Assembly: GCA_963556495.2 (NCBI GenBank)
Contig: OY747712.1
Span: forward strand, 4,743,634-4,807,633
Direction: 5' to 3'
DNA length: 64,000 bases
DNA from: Valencia hispanica
Taxonomy: Eukaryota > Chordata > Actinopteri > Cyprinodontiformes > Valenciidae
Positions 13,015 through 24,590 of the stretch are shown here, one piece after another. The translations under genes and the position numbers were made by a program. The notes beneath the pieces are model-generated. The model had not been told where the DNA came from and did not search any database. It saw only the letters and a program-made list of their open reading frames with translations. The stretch's first letter is position 1. Each line of letters starts with the position of its first letter.

Positions 13015-13568
13015 TAATAAAATAAGCATTCCAATAATAACACAACTTGAAAGTGAATAAATATAAACATGAATATATATATTGACTAATATTAAATATA
13101 AACATATATTATTCAAATAAAATAAACATTAAAATATTAAACTAATTTACTTAGAACAAAATTTTAATTAAAAATGATTAGAATTTATTGTTTAGAATTA
13201 GAATTTTTTTTTATGGGTTTGCTTGGTTCCCCCAAAATATAATTTTTCAAAAACAAAATTAAAAGCAAACAAAACAATAAGTAAACATTAATTTGACGTG
13301 TCTTGGATATGAAATAAAAATTTAAAAAAAAGAATAAACAAAATCTACAATAAAAAATAAAAGTGATATTCAATACATAAAAAAATGTTTCATTAATTGT
13401 TTGGTGTCTTTCAGTTGTGACAAAGTCGGGACCGATGAGTGAGTGGAGGAGAGCAAAGACGGAGGTGAGTGTGAAATGATCGTCTTTAACCGTCTGAGAC
13501 AAAAGCAAACACAAGCTACAAATAATGTTCCTGTTCTGTTTCAGGACATCACGTCCAAGAACGAGTAG
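7992..13568 (+). CDS. tmem71: TMEM71 (transmembrane protein 71), complete
   Basis: Nine coding exons close in one frame: 7992-8022, 8832-8877, 9667-9876, 11073-11308, 11391-11579, 11705-11765, 11854-11915, 13415-13464 and 13545-13568 (TAG). The product is 302 residues, close to the human length of about 295. Residues 53-72 read RRSPRLLTNGYYDVTEDSFC, the family signature, followed by DEDGN and later SWLDQKVF. The middle is acidic and proline-rich (residues about 130-235). Two hydrophobic segments lie near residues 243-262 and 264-281, the second rich in alanine; a short polar tail follows. TMEM71 is a poorly characterised membrane protein and no reaction is known. The start was chosen because the ATG follows a spliced 28-base 5' UTR segment (7964-7991) and gives the only open frame. 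DNAAF11 downstream on the same strand supports orthology. Confidence 0.93.
11995..12715. repeat. Three tandem units of about 245-252 bases in TMEM71 intron 7
   Basis: The block AACTCCCATAAATAAAATAG recurs at 12006, 12250 and 12502. Each copy continues through AACAGATCTTTA and AATAAATGCTATAA. The first unit is more diverged than the second and third, which are nearly identical. It is extremely AT-rich and non-coding. Confidence 0.85.
12966..13012. repeat. (TA)n microsatellite
   Basis: Perfect TA dinucleotide run of about 47 bases inside TMEM71 intron 7. Confidence 0.95.
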
Positions 13569-14206
13569 AAAGAGACGCTGAGGAACCAGAACAGAACCTC
13601 TGACCAACGGGACTCTGTAGAAACGGATCTTTTAGTATTTCACTCAGTGTTTGCAAGTTGGACAATAAGGTCAAACATGTTCCTAGCTCTGGAGGCATCT
13701 TAAAGCTAATTTAGGGTTGATTGTTCTAGGAAAAAAAACCTGAAACGCATCAATCAAAAATAAGAGTTGGTTGACAGGAGAGAGAAAAGTCATCAACCTC
13801 AGGAAAGTTTTCACCAGCATCATGTTTGGAGAAGAAAAACTGTTTTTCTGCAGAATCCGAATTGGCCAAACGGACGTTTTAAGGTCTGGAAAATCTGGAT
13901 CAGGTTCTGTATTTCTAAATGCACAAAAATCACCTGAAATCCTGCAGCTTTAGGCCATGATTTACAGATAAGAAGTGATGCCGCGGCACCATCAGGTCGT
14001 GATTTATTGACTTTATTCCAAGGTTTTTAAAAGCTTCTCTGACCTGATTTCAGACATCAGATTCAGGCTCTCTTGTGCCTTTTCATCCTCCTGCAGCATC
14101 TCAGCGCTAGTTTTTATCCATCAGTACGGATTAAAAATGCACAATGTTGTCAAAGCCTCAAATGCTGCAGAAACCATAAACTGACCCGCTCCAGACACTT
14201 TTCTGT
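13569..14206. other. Probable TMEM71 3' UTR and downstream DNA
   Basis: It follows the TMEM71 stop directly. No clear AATAAA was found close to the stop, so the transcript end is not located. Nothing else recognised. Confidence 0.45.
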
Positions 14207-14460
14207 GGCGACTGTGGCTCAGTGGTAGAGTAGAGTTGGCTTGCAATCGGAGGGTCGTAGGTTCAATTCCAGCTTCTTCCAGTCACATGTCGATGTGCCC
14301 CTGGGCAAGGCACTTAACCCCAAAAAATAACATCGTCCTACCGAGCCGTGTCGGTGTATGAATGCGAGTGTGAGTGGGTGAATGTGGCTTCAATGTAAAG
14401 CGCTTTGAGTGGTCAGTATGACTAGAAAAGCGCTATATAAGTTCAGTCCATTTTACCATT
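14207..14460 (+). mobile_element. tRNA-derived SINE
   Basis: Internal pol III promoter boxes are visible: an A-box-like TGGCTCAGTGG at 14215-14225 and a B box GGTTCAATTCC at 14260-14270, spaced as in a tRNA. The body contains CCCTGGGCAAGGCACTTAA and ends in AGCGCTATATAAGT and CAGTCCATTTTACCATT, the tail of an abundant fish SINE family. It is close to full length. Confidence 0.85.
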
Positions 14461-17025
14461 TTCTTCTTTTCTCACTCCTGTGCACATAAAAGCCTTCAGG
14501 GGAGACGGATGAGAGCAATAACACTTTTAATTAATGCATTTTAATTAAATATGCAAATAAATGCAGGAATCTGTGAAAACCTAAAATCCTTCGAAATATA
14601 AATATTTAAAAAAAGGACCTGCTTCAAATTTCAGGAGAAAAATAATCATTTCTAAAGATAGTTTGTATGGAGCCCCAGCAGTGCTTTTAATGTTCTGATC
14701 TTCCAGCTAAAAAAGTAAAGAAATATACAAATAAACAGAATTAACCACTTGATGGGCTCTAAGTGAGAGAAATCAGTTTAAACAGTTAAAATAACATAAT
14801 AAATAATGAAGAGATTTGCTCATATGGTAAATATTGATGTTTAAATGAAGAAATATTAGAAAAAATACATAGATTTTGTTAAATTCTGAAAGAATTTTGT
14901 AAAGTCCCCACTTTTTAAGCAAGCTTTTATTTTGAAATGTATGTCTTTTAGCTATAGCTTTAAAAGGGCTCTTTATATTAATATATTTTAATCCTGTACA
15001 CACGTTAATAGGATTATAATCCTTATGTTTGAAAGCTTTAGTTATTAGAAAAATATGCAATAAAAATTGTTTGATAAAAAAAATTTAGAAGTAAAAAAGA
15101 GAGAAAAAGATAATTTTAAGAATAAAAATGTGTTTACTTCTCTTGTATATTTATTCCAATGTGAAGGTTTTCACTTCTTCACAACCTTTTAATTATGAAA
15201 GGGATTTGTCGTGTTTGGAGACCCTGAAGTGCTTTTTTTTAAGTGACAAAAATCTCATCATTTCAGGCGACTTCAGAGGCTCCATGTTAATATTATAATT
15301 GAAAAAGGAAACTGGAGGGAGCCACAATTTTAAAAATAAAATGTATAGTTAAACTTTTCTGAGGAAAAGTAATGTAGCACAAAGTCCAGACCAAGTAATG
15401 TAAAAAAAATATATATATATCCAGATGTACTGTAGAACCAATAATGTTTGGGATTAGAATGACGCTGAGCAGAGCTTCGGGTTCAGAGGTCAGAGCTGAG
15501 AAATCCTTCCTGCAGGGAAACGTCAGGAGGATCGTGGTGCGTTTAGGGCTCGGAAAATTCAGAATCGGCTCACAGAAACCGTTTCTAATTCCGCAGCCGG
15601 AAGAGCCGACGGGAACGTTCTCATCAAAGTGCCAATTTTTTTTTCCATCCAAAAATGAAACGATGAAATGTATCTGACATATTTTTGATACAGCGCTCTG
15701 CTTTACTTTGTTCTGAAAGCTCCTGACTACCTGTTGTATGTTATTATCGGGTTTTAATGCTAAAGATGTTTTCTGTCTGTAGTTTAAACTCACCCAGACG
15801 ACATTCACCTTTTTTAACTTTGTGTTTTTTAATAAAAACGGGAAAGTGACCAAAACTCTGTTGCCCCCCCCTGGTGGTCAAAACCAGTTGGTGCAGGTTA
15901 AAAACAAAAAATACTTTTCTGGACGTTTTTTTTTTACTTTTAAAGCTTTAGATGTGTGTGAAGCACCTGACCGTATACTCCTCATGTTCTACTGTTGTTT
16001 TTGATTGGATGCACTTGGAAATGCGACGCTCTGCTTGTGATAGCACTTGGTTTTTATAGGCGCAGTCTGACAGCTGAGGAGGAAGAATTCAATCTTAGAC
16101 CAGTTCAAGGTGAAACAAATGAACAAATGTATGTAAACCTGTAAGAATTTGCCATTAAAATTAAATTTTTAGGGATCAAATCGTTGATTTCAATGGTGTT
16201 CTTGGATTTTTCGGCCACCTGGTGGCGCTGTGCTTTAAGATTTAAATTCGAGTCACCTTCCTGTTGTCAGACAGCGTTTTATTTGAAGTGACTGTTTATT
16301 GTGAAGCTATTAAACTACAGTAAAGACGATCCGTTTTCTGTTTTCAACCTTCATTTCAGTCGATCGTTTAACTCATTGACCCTTGACCTTTGTCCTGAAG
16401 GAAGAAGGAAGTCAGGTTTGGACCCTGCAGGCTTCTCGCTCCGATCCAAGCTTAAATAAGCGGAGATTCCGCCAGCTGCTTCAGTTTAATCGTTAAAAAC
16501 AAAGAGAAATAAAACAACTCATTTTATTATAGTCACACAAAGACTTTAACACAATTTTCTGAACAAAACCGGAATATTTGTTGAGTTTTTCCTACCACTG
16601 AGCCACAACAAAACCAGAAGCTGTGGAGTAAATCCGGGCAAACGAGAAGTTGTCGACGTGTTGGGAGGAAACGGCGCCGATTTTTTCCAGAAACCGTTTC
16701 TCATCACGCAGGAGGAGCAGCAGGTCTGCGGAAGATTAAACCTCCAGGGTCAAAGGTCACAGTGCTTGTAAAATCGACACGCTGAGACCTTAAGATGTCT
16801 GGTTTTATCTGACCTGGTGAGAGGGGGTCTTCATCAGCGCTTCTCCAGGCTCAATCAGACCATCAGCCTGTTGTGATGGAAGGGGACGCCGCTTACAGGC
16901 TGATGGGGAACAGGTGCTGGTTCAGGTGTTGGGACGTTGTTGTGTGCGGAGAGGATCACAGCTGAACGGGACGCATCCAGAACATCGCTGTCTTAGTCCA
17001 GTCGAGGTCAGAGGTCAGCTCCTTC
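14461..17025. other. Intergenic, nothing recognised
   Basis: AT-rich DNA between TMEM71 and the next element. An open frame on the minus strand at 15293-15853 looks accidental. Scattered CCTGGTGG stretches (15868, 16211) belong to no element I can name. Confidence 0.5.
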
Positions 17026-17159
17026 CAGAGGTGGGTACTAACTAATTACATTTATTTACTGAAAGTAACCTTTAGAAGAAAAAAAATACTTTTAGGAGTA
17101 GCTTTACCACACTACTTTTTATTTTTATGACGCATCACTACTCTTGAGTAAAGCTTCTA

Positions 17160-18180
17160 AATATTTAGCTCCAATCGAAATATTTTGCTTCGAACTAAAT
17201 ATCTCGGAGCTAAATGTTTAGCTAGCCATTTTAGCTTGCCAACGAAATATTTAGCTTAAAACTAAATATTCAACTCGGAGCTAAATGTTTAGCTAGCCAT
17301 TTTAGCTTGCCAACGAAATATTTAGCTTAAAACTAAATATTCAACTCGGAGCTAAATGTTACGCTGGCCAGTTCTGCTTGGTAGCTACTTAATATTTAGC
17401 TTCAAACTAAATATTCACCTCGGAGCTAAATGTTTAGCTAGCCAGTTTAGGTTCCTAGTGAATTATTTAGCTTCAAACTAAATAGTTATCTCGGAGGTAA
17501 ATGTTTTGCTAGCCATTTTAGCTTGCTAACTAAATATTTTGCTTAAAACGAAATATTCAACTCGGAGCTAAATATATAGCTAGCCAGTTTAGCTTGCTAG
17601 CAAAATATTTAGCTTAAAACTAAATATTCAACTCGGAGCTAAATGTTTAGCTAGCCATTTTAGCTTGCCAACGAAATATTTAGCTTAAAACTAAATATTC
17701 AACTCGGAGCTAAATGTTACGCTGGCCAGTTCTGCTTGGTAGCTACTTAATATTTAGCTTCAAACTAAATATTCACCTCGGAGCTAAATGTTTAGCTAGC
17801 CAGTTTAGGTTCCTAGTGAATTATTTAGCTTCAAACTAAATAGTTATCTCGGAGGTAAATGTTTTGCTAGCCATTTTAGCTTGCTAACTAAATATTTTGC
17901 TTAAAACGAAATATTCAACTCGGAGCTAAATATATAGCTAGCCAGTTTAGCTTGCTAGCTAAATATTTAGCTTGGAGCTAAATATTTAGCTTCAAACTAA
18001 ATATTCACTGCAGAGCCAAATGTTTAGCTAGCCAGTTCAGCTTGCTAGCTAAATGTTTAGCTAGCCCGTTTAGCTTGCTAGCAAAATATCTAGCTTCAAA
18101 CAAAATATTTAACTCTAAGCTAAATGTTTAGCTACCCAGTTCAGCTTGCTAGCAAAATATTTTGCTTCTAACTAAATATT
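17160..18180. repeat. Higher-order GCTAAATATTTAGC array
   Basis: Short units built from CTCGGAGCTAAATGTTTAGC and AGCCAGTTTAGCTTGC are organised into a longer repeat. The block with TTACGCTGGCCAGTTCTGC occurs at 17359 and again at 17718, a 359-base period, with the flanking variants repeated in the same order. This points to a recent segmental tandem duplication within an older array. Confidence 0.85.
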
Positions 18181-18667
18181 TAATTTGAAACTGATATTTC
18201 TGAATGAATAAATAACATGGACAAAAATGTAATCTTAAAAACTGAACTCCCATTTTTTTACTCTTATAGCGGAATAACTCAAATTATTGCTGTTAATTTT
18301 TGACTGTGTAACAGCACAAATGGCTCCCCATAAAGCAGGGGTACCTTACCCTGGTCCAACATGTATACATTACCAACTGTAGGTATTGCTTTCATTAGTC
18401 TTACTTTGAAAAGAATTTGGAAAAATGTTTCTTCTACTCTTAATTTTTTTTTATTTCACAAATATGTTATGTATTTGTATTTAGAATTTGCACATTACTT
18501 TTTCCCAATTATGTCATTTTTAAATAACTCATATGTTATCTCAAAACAAGTACTCATGTAATCCATACTTGAGTAGCCTTTTTACCAAATACCTTTTTAC
18601 TCTTGAGTATTTTTTTTGGATTACTACTTTGTACTTTCCTTTGACTACAATTTTTGACTACTCTACC

Positions 18668-19202
18668 TAGTAGTGGGCAATATAAACGGTATAAGATAAA
18701 AATGATTTAAATTTAGCCCAAAGTAGTGATTTTGACTATGCCAGCCTACCGCAATTGAGCAGTTTGATGATGTCATCAAGGTGGATAAATAGTGATGTTT
18801 AAGTGTTCGTCTTTACATATTGCAAGTTTAGAGTTTGTTGTTTTTCCATTTAGCGGAAAATGAAAACCTGTTGAACCTGAAGCATTCTTAATTCAAATAT
18901 AAGTAGGTTTATTTTTGTGTGATATTAAATTAAAAAATCAGTAATCAGACAATTCTTTCATAACATTTTTTCACATTTAGCTTTTAATTTATGTAAAATG
19001 TCTTCATTTTTATGTGGTGAGAATTTTGATTGCATTTTTAAATGCTTTTCGCTCATTAAATGTTCTTTAAACGACATTCTAAAGTTGTTCTGCTGCAGTG
19101 TGTCTGGAAAGAGTCATTTTGACACATATAAAGAAAAGAATATTTCGCCGTAAATATCGCTACTGCACACGCTTAGATTAGAGGCTATATTGCCCAGGCC
19201 TA
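18668..19202 (+). mobile_element. Nested hAT-like element, copy 1 of the GGGCAATATA family
   Basis: The left end TAGTAGTGGGCAATATA and right end TATATTGCCCAGGCCTA are imperfect inverted repeats. The flanking octamers actctacc (18660-18667) and actctccc (19203-19210) match at seven of eight bases, as an 8-base duplication would. The body carries GATTTTGACTATGCCAGCCT and TTTGATGATGTCATCAAG, found again at 30067 and 32471. It interrupts the terminal part of the outer element. Confidence 0.75.
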
Positions 19203-19247
19203 ACTCTCCCCACCTCTGAATCCTTCAGATCATTCTTTGGTTTGCCG

Positions 19248-19253
19248 TTTATT
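19248..19253 (-). promoter_or_regulatory. Poly(A) signal of the first zinc-finger gene
   Basis: AATAAA on the minus strand, 123 bases after the stop codon at 19376. It lies just outside the hAT-like element. Confidence 0.65.
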
Positions 19254-19375
19254 GCTGATTCATGATGTCAGAGCCACTTTAGAAGCCGACCGGCGGTAAA
19301 CACAGAGACCCCGGTTCGAAACTTCTGCGGCGTCTCAGGGCCGCTGAAGCCCCTTGCGGCTCCGGTTAAACGTCG

Positions 19376-21026
19376 TCACGGCGCGGCTGCAGCCGACCAC
19401 CTCTCGCCGGCGTGCGCGGCGACGTGTCTCCTCAGGTGTCCTCCGGAGGTGAAGGTCTTCCCGCAGGAGGAGCACCGGAACCCGCCGCCGCCCGTGTGGA
19501 CGCTCATGTGGACCTTCAGCGAGCCGGACTGGGCGAAGCGCTTCCCGCAGTGAGCGCAGCCGTAGCGCTTCTCGCCCGTGTGGACGCTCTGGTGGCGTTT
19601 GAGGTTGCTGGAGTCGGAGAAGCGCTTCCCGCAGCGGGCGCAGGCGTACGGCTTCTCGCCCGTGTGGACCCTCATGTGGGTCTTCAGGTTCTTCAGGCAG
19701 GCCAGGGTTTTCCCGCAGAAGCTGCAGACGAACGTCCTGCCTCCGGCGTCGCGGCTCTGTGGCCGCCACCCATCCCCGCCGGCGGTGGAGCTCTGACTTC
19801 CCGCGGCCTGCCTCCGCGGCGCCCCCTGCTGCTGGCGCCGCGGACCCGCGTCGCTGCGGCTGAAACCGCTCCCTGAATCGGCAGGAGCGTTCCCGCTGGG
19901 AACAGAACCGGAGCTGCCGGGTTCTGCCGCTGCTGCCGCCGCCGCCGGCGGGTCACGGGAAGCGTGCCGCAGCACCAGGGAGTCGTAGGCGCCGGTTTCC
20001 GGCCTCTGATTGGTGGAGGTGGAGCTCACTTCCCCACCCGCCCACGAGACGTAGCCGTCCTCTCCGTTATCCGCAGCTGGCCGTCGGATCAGCGAGGACG
20101 AAGCTTCTGCCTCCGCTTGGTCCTCGGAACCGCCGCAGAACGTCTCTGGAGACCGAAAGAAGACGGTCGGTTGGTCGGTTGGCGTATCCATGACAACACA
20201 CAGACAGCTGACGGCGTGAAAAGTCCTACCGTGGGGGTCGGCCCGAGACCAGGACTCCTCCTCGTCCTCCACGTCCTCCACCTTGATCACCACCGCCGCC
20301 GATTGTGGGCGGGTCTCTCCGCACAGAGGAGCCAGCTGATTGGACGACGAGGACAGCTCTGCAGAAACCAGAAGAATGATTGGATTTTAGGCTGTTGGTG
20401 CAACTCCCCTAAAGTCTCACAGACTCAGGTCTGGGCTTTAACTAGGCCACTCTTTTTTCCTCCCTAAATTCTTCTCCGTCCGCTTTGTTTGTGTCAAACT
20501 GAAGTTTTAATCCGGAGACTCTCCTCCCTGATTTCTGACACTCTGATTTTTTGTAAATTTGAAATGATGACGTCCGCTCTCCTTTGTTAAAACTTCTGAA
20601 CTAAAAAAAAACTGCATTTCTGACTGAGATGTTTGCAGCTTAACTTGAATTTCTGATGGTCATCTTTCAGAAAATGTATTCAATTTTCACAGAATTTGAC
20701 TGTTTTTAATGCTCATTTTTCAATAATATAGATATTCATCTTCCAGTAATTGTAGAATTTTGACCAAACTTTTTTTTTTGAAGTAGGATTTTGATGATGT
20801 TTCAGGTAATTAGATTTTTTTTATTTTTTTTTTAATGCTTTATCAATTTTGTTGGTCTTATTGTTTGACTTTATGGGGGTGAAGTTAGAATCTGATTCAG
20901 TACCAAACTAAAGGGCTAATCCGACTCATTTAACAGCTTTAGCTTTGATTTGCTCCAGTTTGAAAAATGAATTATTTCAAATGTAAAATCTGGGCAGAAT
21001 TACTGGACAGATTCTGCTGAATTAAA

Positions 21027-21060
<34 letters not shown>

Positions 21061-21494
21061 CCTTCAGTCCGATTCGGATGCTAACTTCAGCCACGTTTAT
21101 TGACGTAAAAGTGAATTTTCTGACTGTTGGCGTCAAAGTAAACCGGAATATCACAGTGAATTAAATTAAGACGATCACCCGTCAGCGTCGCGCTCCTCCG
21201 CGGCTCGTAGACGCGCTGCTGGACGCGCGGGCGGCCGGTCGCGTAGAGTAGCGCGGCGCCGCCGCTCCCGCTAGCGGCGGCGGCGGCTCTTAGCGCGGCA
21301 GACCGCGCCGCTCGGAGCTCCAGGAGCCGCAGTTTCCTCCGCAGAACCTCGTTCTCTTTGCGGCTGCGGGAGATCTCCAGCTGCAGCACCGCGTAGCCGC
21401 TGTCCACCAGCTCGCAGATCTCCGCCACCGCCGTGTTGGCCAGAACCTCCATGATGGAGGCGAGCTGGGAGTGAAACGAGGCGGTCGGAGACAT
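19376..21494 (-). CDS. C2H2 zinc-finger protein A, four fingers
   Basis: Three coding exons on the minus strand join in frame: 21494-21179, 20358-20230 and 20145-19376 (TGA), giving 404 residues. Exon 1 starts at MSPTASFHSQLASIMEVL and forms a helical, probably coiled-coil segment to about residue 60, with the core [16 protein letters not shown]. The alanine/glycine-rich exon end follows. Exon 2 holds AVVIKVEDVEDEEES, a hydrophobic-acidic patch with a sumoylation-type IKVE. Exon 3 has a low-complexity linker, then four C2H2 fingers at about residues 287-309, 315-337, 343-365 and 371-393; the first linkers are HTGEKP and HTGEKR, while the last is the atypical HTGGGG. A sequence-specific DNA-binding nuclear protein is expected; its target is unknown. 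An upstream ATG at 21644 is in frame but lacks the family N terminus. It is one of three paralogues in this window. Confidence 0.88.
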
Positions 21495-21849
21495 TCTTTC
21501 CCGTCGGTCCAGTCGAAGCAGAGCGACCAGAACCGCGGAGAGATGGCTGGAATCAATAGAACCTCTGCAGAACCTGACCGAGGCCTCCACACCAGCCAGG
21601 AACGAAAACAATACTGAGTGCGCATGCGCGGAGTCACATGTCACAAATCAGAGGTTGTTGCTCTGAAACTGAATTTTATGCAGAATAAAATATTTAGTTT
21701 AGAAGTTCAGGAAACATCATTTTGGAGCTTTCAATACATTTATTTAGAAGCAATTAGTTTTTTCCCTTCATATTAAAATGTTTTTGTATTCAGAATGAAT
21801 TTCTGCTCGGTCTTCAAACTCTTCAATCAGAGGCTTCTTACAGCTAGAA
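21495..21849. other. Putative promoter and 5' UTR side of zinc-finger gene A
   Basis: GC-rich sequence just upstream of the start codon gives way to AT-rich DNA from about 21660. TGCGCATGCGCG at 21619-21630 is an NRF1-like palindrome and a plausible promoter element. No TATA box was assigned. Confidence 0.45.
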
Positions 21850-22612
21850 ACGACTGATCAGGCCTGAAATCTAGGTGTAGTAATGGACTCAGACCTGAAC
21901 CTCCAGGGTCACATAAAGGTCAATAACAAGGTCAGCGTTCTATCACCTGAAGAACATTTCTAGGATTAAAGGACTGATGTCGCAACAGGACCTAGAAAAA
22001 CTCATCCATGCGTTCATCTTTAGTCGGATTGATTACTCCAACAGCGTCTTCACAGGTCTGCCTAAAAAGTCAATCAGACAGCTGCAGCTGATCCAGAACG
22101 CTGCTGCTTGTGTTCCTCACTAGAACCAGGAAAGTAGAGCACATCACCCCAGTTCTAAAGTCCTTACACTGGCTCCCTGTAGCTCAGAGAATACACTTCA
22201 AAATACTTTTACTAGTTTATAAATCATTGAACGGCTTAGCACCAAAATATGTTGAAGACCTGTTGTCACGGTACCAACCACCAAGACCACTCAGGTCCTC
22301 CACCTCTAGCCTACTAAACATCCCTAGAATCAGAACCAAACATGGAGAAGCAGCTTTCAGTTTCTATGCTCCCCTTATCTGGAACAAACTTCCTGACGAG
22401 TGCAGAGCTGCTGAAACTCTGAGTTTCTTTTACATCACAACTAAAAACAGATCTGTGTAGAGCTGCCTGTGAGTAATGTGTTCATCCATCATTTGTTTTG
22501 TGTGCTTCTTGCTTTATTGCTGTTTTTATTGTATCTCTTAATCATGCAAAGCACCTTGAACTACCTTGTTGTTGAAAGTTTTACTGTAACAAATGAAATT
22601 GCCTTTCCTTCT
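21850..22612 (+). pseudogene. L2-like LINE fragment, 3' end of reverse-transcriptase ORF
   Basis: The frame 22110-22460 contains HITPVLKSLHWLPVAQRI, YKSLNGLAPKYVEDLL and RTKHGEAAFSFYAPLIWNKL, the C-terminal region typical of L2/Maui LINEs in fish. Upstream, 21870-22110 reads as a degraded thumb region (TAATGGACTCAGACCTGAA) in several frames. It ends in a 3' tail with AAGCACCTTGAACTACCTTG. It is 5' truncated and frame-broken. The next 60 bases (22613-22671) resemble the tail of another LINE (CAGAGCGCTACAGGAGATCA). Confidence 0.85.
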
Positions 22613-22671
22613 TTAGATCTGCAGAGCGCTACAGGAGATCATCCATCCTCACGGCCATCTACAACAAATCT

Positions 22672-23600
22672 TTAAAGTGAAACTCACCCCCAAATCAACT
22701 TTGTTTTTTGCTGATAAACTGTATAAATGAGTGTCTAACAGTGCTGTCTACATGTCTGGTCATTATTTTTTGTATTTTAATACATTTTAGTCAAAATATT
22801 CACTCTTTACCAAAAACCGTTATCGGAGCGCCCTCTTCAGGTTAAAACTTTACACTGCACTTGGATTTGAATCGGGCATCGCTACTGGCTCATCTTGGTT
22901 TACTGACGTCAGCCTTCCTGCCGCATCGTTGTATGGGGAGTCTAAGCCCCGCCCTTCTACTTGCGGTCCATGGTTTCCCCTACTCCCCCCAAAAAATGAG
23001 TCAATGGAGCGATAAGTTATTTTCTGATACCGTTTGAATTCATGCACCATGAATTGAACATATGATGTCCGTGAGTCTTAAAGACACATTTTGATGCAGT
23101 GAAAACGCAAATTTTCAACCGGCGGCAAAAGTTACTTTTAGGTTTTGTGTAAAAACACTTAGTGGACTATAACTGAAGAAGAAGAAGGAGGAGAAAAATG
23201 GCGGTGAGATTAGCCGGCTTCTCCTCCTTCCTCCAGGACGAAGGAAGGAGCGTTAAAGGTGGAGAAAACCACCATAGATGTGGAAAGTGGCAGCTCTGCT
23301 GGGGGAGAAACAGTCGGTAGAGTGAGAGCCGGCATGCAGCTCCACAAGGTCTCTCTGAGGATTTTAAGTGCGAGCTAGTGACGTCATATATGCGACTTCT
23401 GATTTGTAGGCATTTTAATTGCGAATTTTTTACAATCAAATAAATCATATATCACTTGAAAAACACAGTCTAGACATATCATTAGTTGTCATTTAAACTG
23501 AGGTACATCAGATGTGTGATTCAGGACGTAAGACAAAGCGGACCAGAAAATAACTTTTATCGCTCCATTGACCTCGGCCAGGGGACCCATGGGCCGACAG
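22672..23600. mobile_element. TTAA-type non-autonomous element, partial
   Basis: It starts TTAAAGTGAAACTCACCCCC and shares GCCCTCTTCAGGTTAAAAC and ATTTGAATCGG with the sequence at 36345-36500 and, less closely, with the complete element at 36704-37524. An internal inverted repeat pairs 22996-23030 (GTCAATGGAGCGATAAGTTA) with 23543-23575. The right terminus was not found, so the border is approximate. Confidence 0.6.
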
Positions 23601-23704
23601 GATGGGGAGTATTAGACTCCCCATAAAACAAGTCCAGTTTTTTGTTTTCTGCTACTTGAAATTTTCTTTTTGGAACTCTGGTAGTTTGTCCTGAAGTTGA
23701 AGTA

Positions 23705-23895
23705 GTAGCAGCCGGCCGTTTCTCGTTTTCTGACATTATTGAGGAGAGAACCTCCCACACCGGTGGTGTTCTGTTGCTAAATGCAGGAGCGCATTAGTGG
23801 AGGAGCCACGTTAATGTGGAAGTGCACTTGTCCGGTGAGATGCTCCAATCGGTATCAGACCGAGCCATGTTATTGGCTGAGGTTTTTATACAAAT
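23705..23895 (+). repeat. Dispersed repeat shared with 50335-50818
   Basis: AGCAGCCGGCCGTTTCTC, GTGTTCTGTTGCTAAATGC and TTGTCCGGTGAG recur in reverse orientation at 50335-50818. The family is not recognised and it encodes no evident protein. Confidence 0.65.
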
Positions 23896-23924
23896 GCAAA
23901 AGCAGCATCTATCCATCTTCTTCC

Positions 23925-24590
23925 GCTTATCCGGGGTCGGGTCAGGGGTTCTGGAGAGGAGGGTCCGACGGATAGTCGAACCTCGGATCCAGGAGGAACA
24001 ATGCGGTTTTCGTCCTGGCCGTGGAACACTGGACCAGCTCTACACCCTCAGCAGGGTCCTGGAGGGTGCGTGGGAGTTCGCCCAACCGGTCTACATGTGT
24101 TTTGTGGACTTGGAGAAGGCGTTCGACCGTGTCCCTCGGGGGGCCCTGTGGGGGGTGCTCTGGGAGAATGGGGTACCGGGCCCCTTGATACGGGCTGTTA
24201 GGTCCCTGTACGACCGGTGCCAGAGTTTGGTTCGCATTGCCGGCAGTAAGTCGGGCTTGTTTCCAGTGAGAGTTGGACTCCGCCAAGGTTGCCCTTTGTC
24301 ACCGATCCTGTTCCTAACTTTTATGGACAGGATCTCTAGGGGCAGCCAAAGTGTTGAGGGGATCCGTTTTGGTGGCCTCAGGATCGGGTCCCTGCTTTTT
24401 GCAGATGATGTGGTCCTGTTGGCGTCATCGGAGCGTGATCTACAGCTTTCGCTGGAGCGGTTCGCAGCCGAGTGTGAAGCGGCTGGGATGAGAATCAGCA
24501 CCTCCAAATCCGAGGCCATGGTCTTGAGCCAGAAAAGGGTGGGGTGCCTTCTCCCAGAGTTCGTGACCATAGATGAGGGTAGGAACGTTA
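23925..24590 (+). pseudogene. Rex3-like (RTE clade) LINE reverse-transcriptase fragment
   Basis: An open frame contains LERRVRRIVEPRIQEEQCGF, FVDLEKAFDRVPRGALWGVL, VGLRQGCPLSPILFLTFMDR and the catalytic box FADDVV. These are reverse-transcriptase motifs of an RTE-type LINE. The CGGTGACAAAGGGCAACC stretch on the opposite strand matches the conserved block I recall for Rex3. It lacks the endonuclease and the 3' half and stops after KRVGCLLPEF, where it meets an inverted second copy. The left border joins CATCTTCTTCCGCTTATCCG, a common LINE-associated repeat. Confidence 0.85.

Larger units (their letters stand above)
17026..19218 (+). mobile_element. hAT-like non-autonomous element with internal array
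   Basis: The left end is CAGAGGTGGGTACTAACTAA at 17026 and the right end CCCCACCTCTG finishes at 19218, giving about 10-base terminal inverted repeats. The flanks gctccttc (17018-17025) and aatccttc (19219-19226) share six of eight bases, consistent with an aged 8-base target duplication as made by hAT elements. Inside are a GCTAAATGTTTAGCTAGCC array (17160-18180) and the CATGGACAAAAATG block (18215-18340) shared with 5700-7000. A second element is nested at 18668-19202. No transposase is encoded. Confidence 0.7.

Noticed and set aside
14207..14290. A functional tRNA gene
   Set aside because: The A and B boxes are present but the sequence continues into a SINE body and the cloverleaf stems are not evident.
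15293..15853. Minus-strand frame of 186 codons
   Set aside because: AT-rich composition, no recognisable domain and no splice partner; most likely chance.
21495..21644. Upstream ATG at 21644 as the start of zinc-finger protein A
   Set aside because: In frame, but the added 50 residues do not resemble the N termini of the two paralogues, which begin just before the conserved helix.
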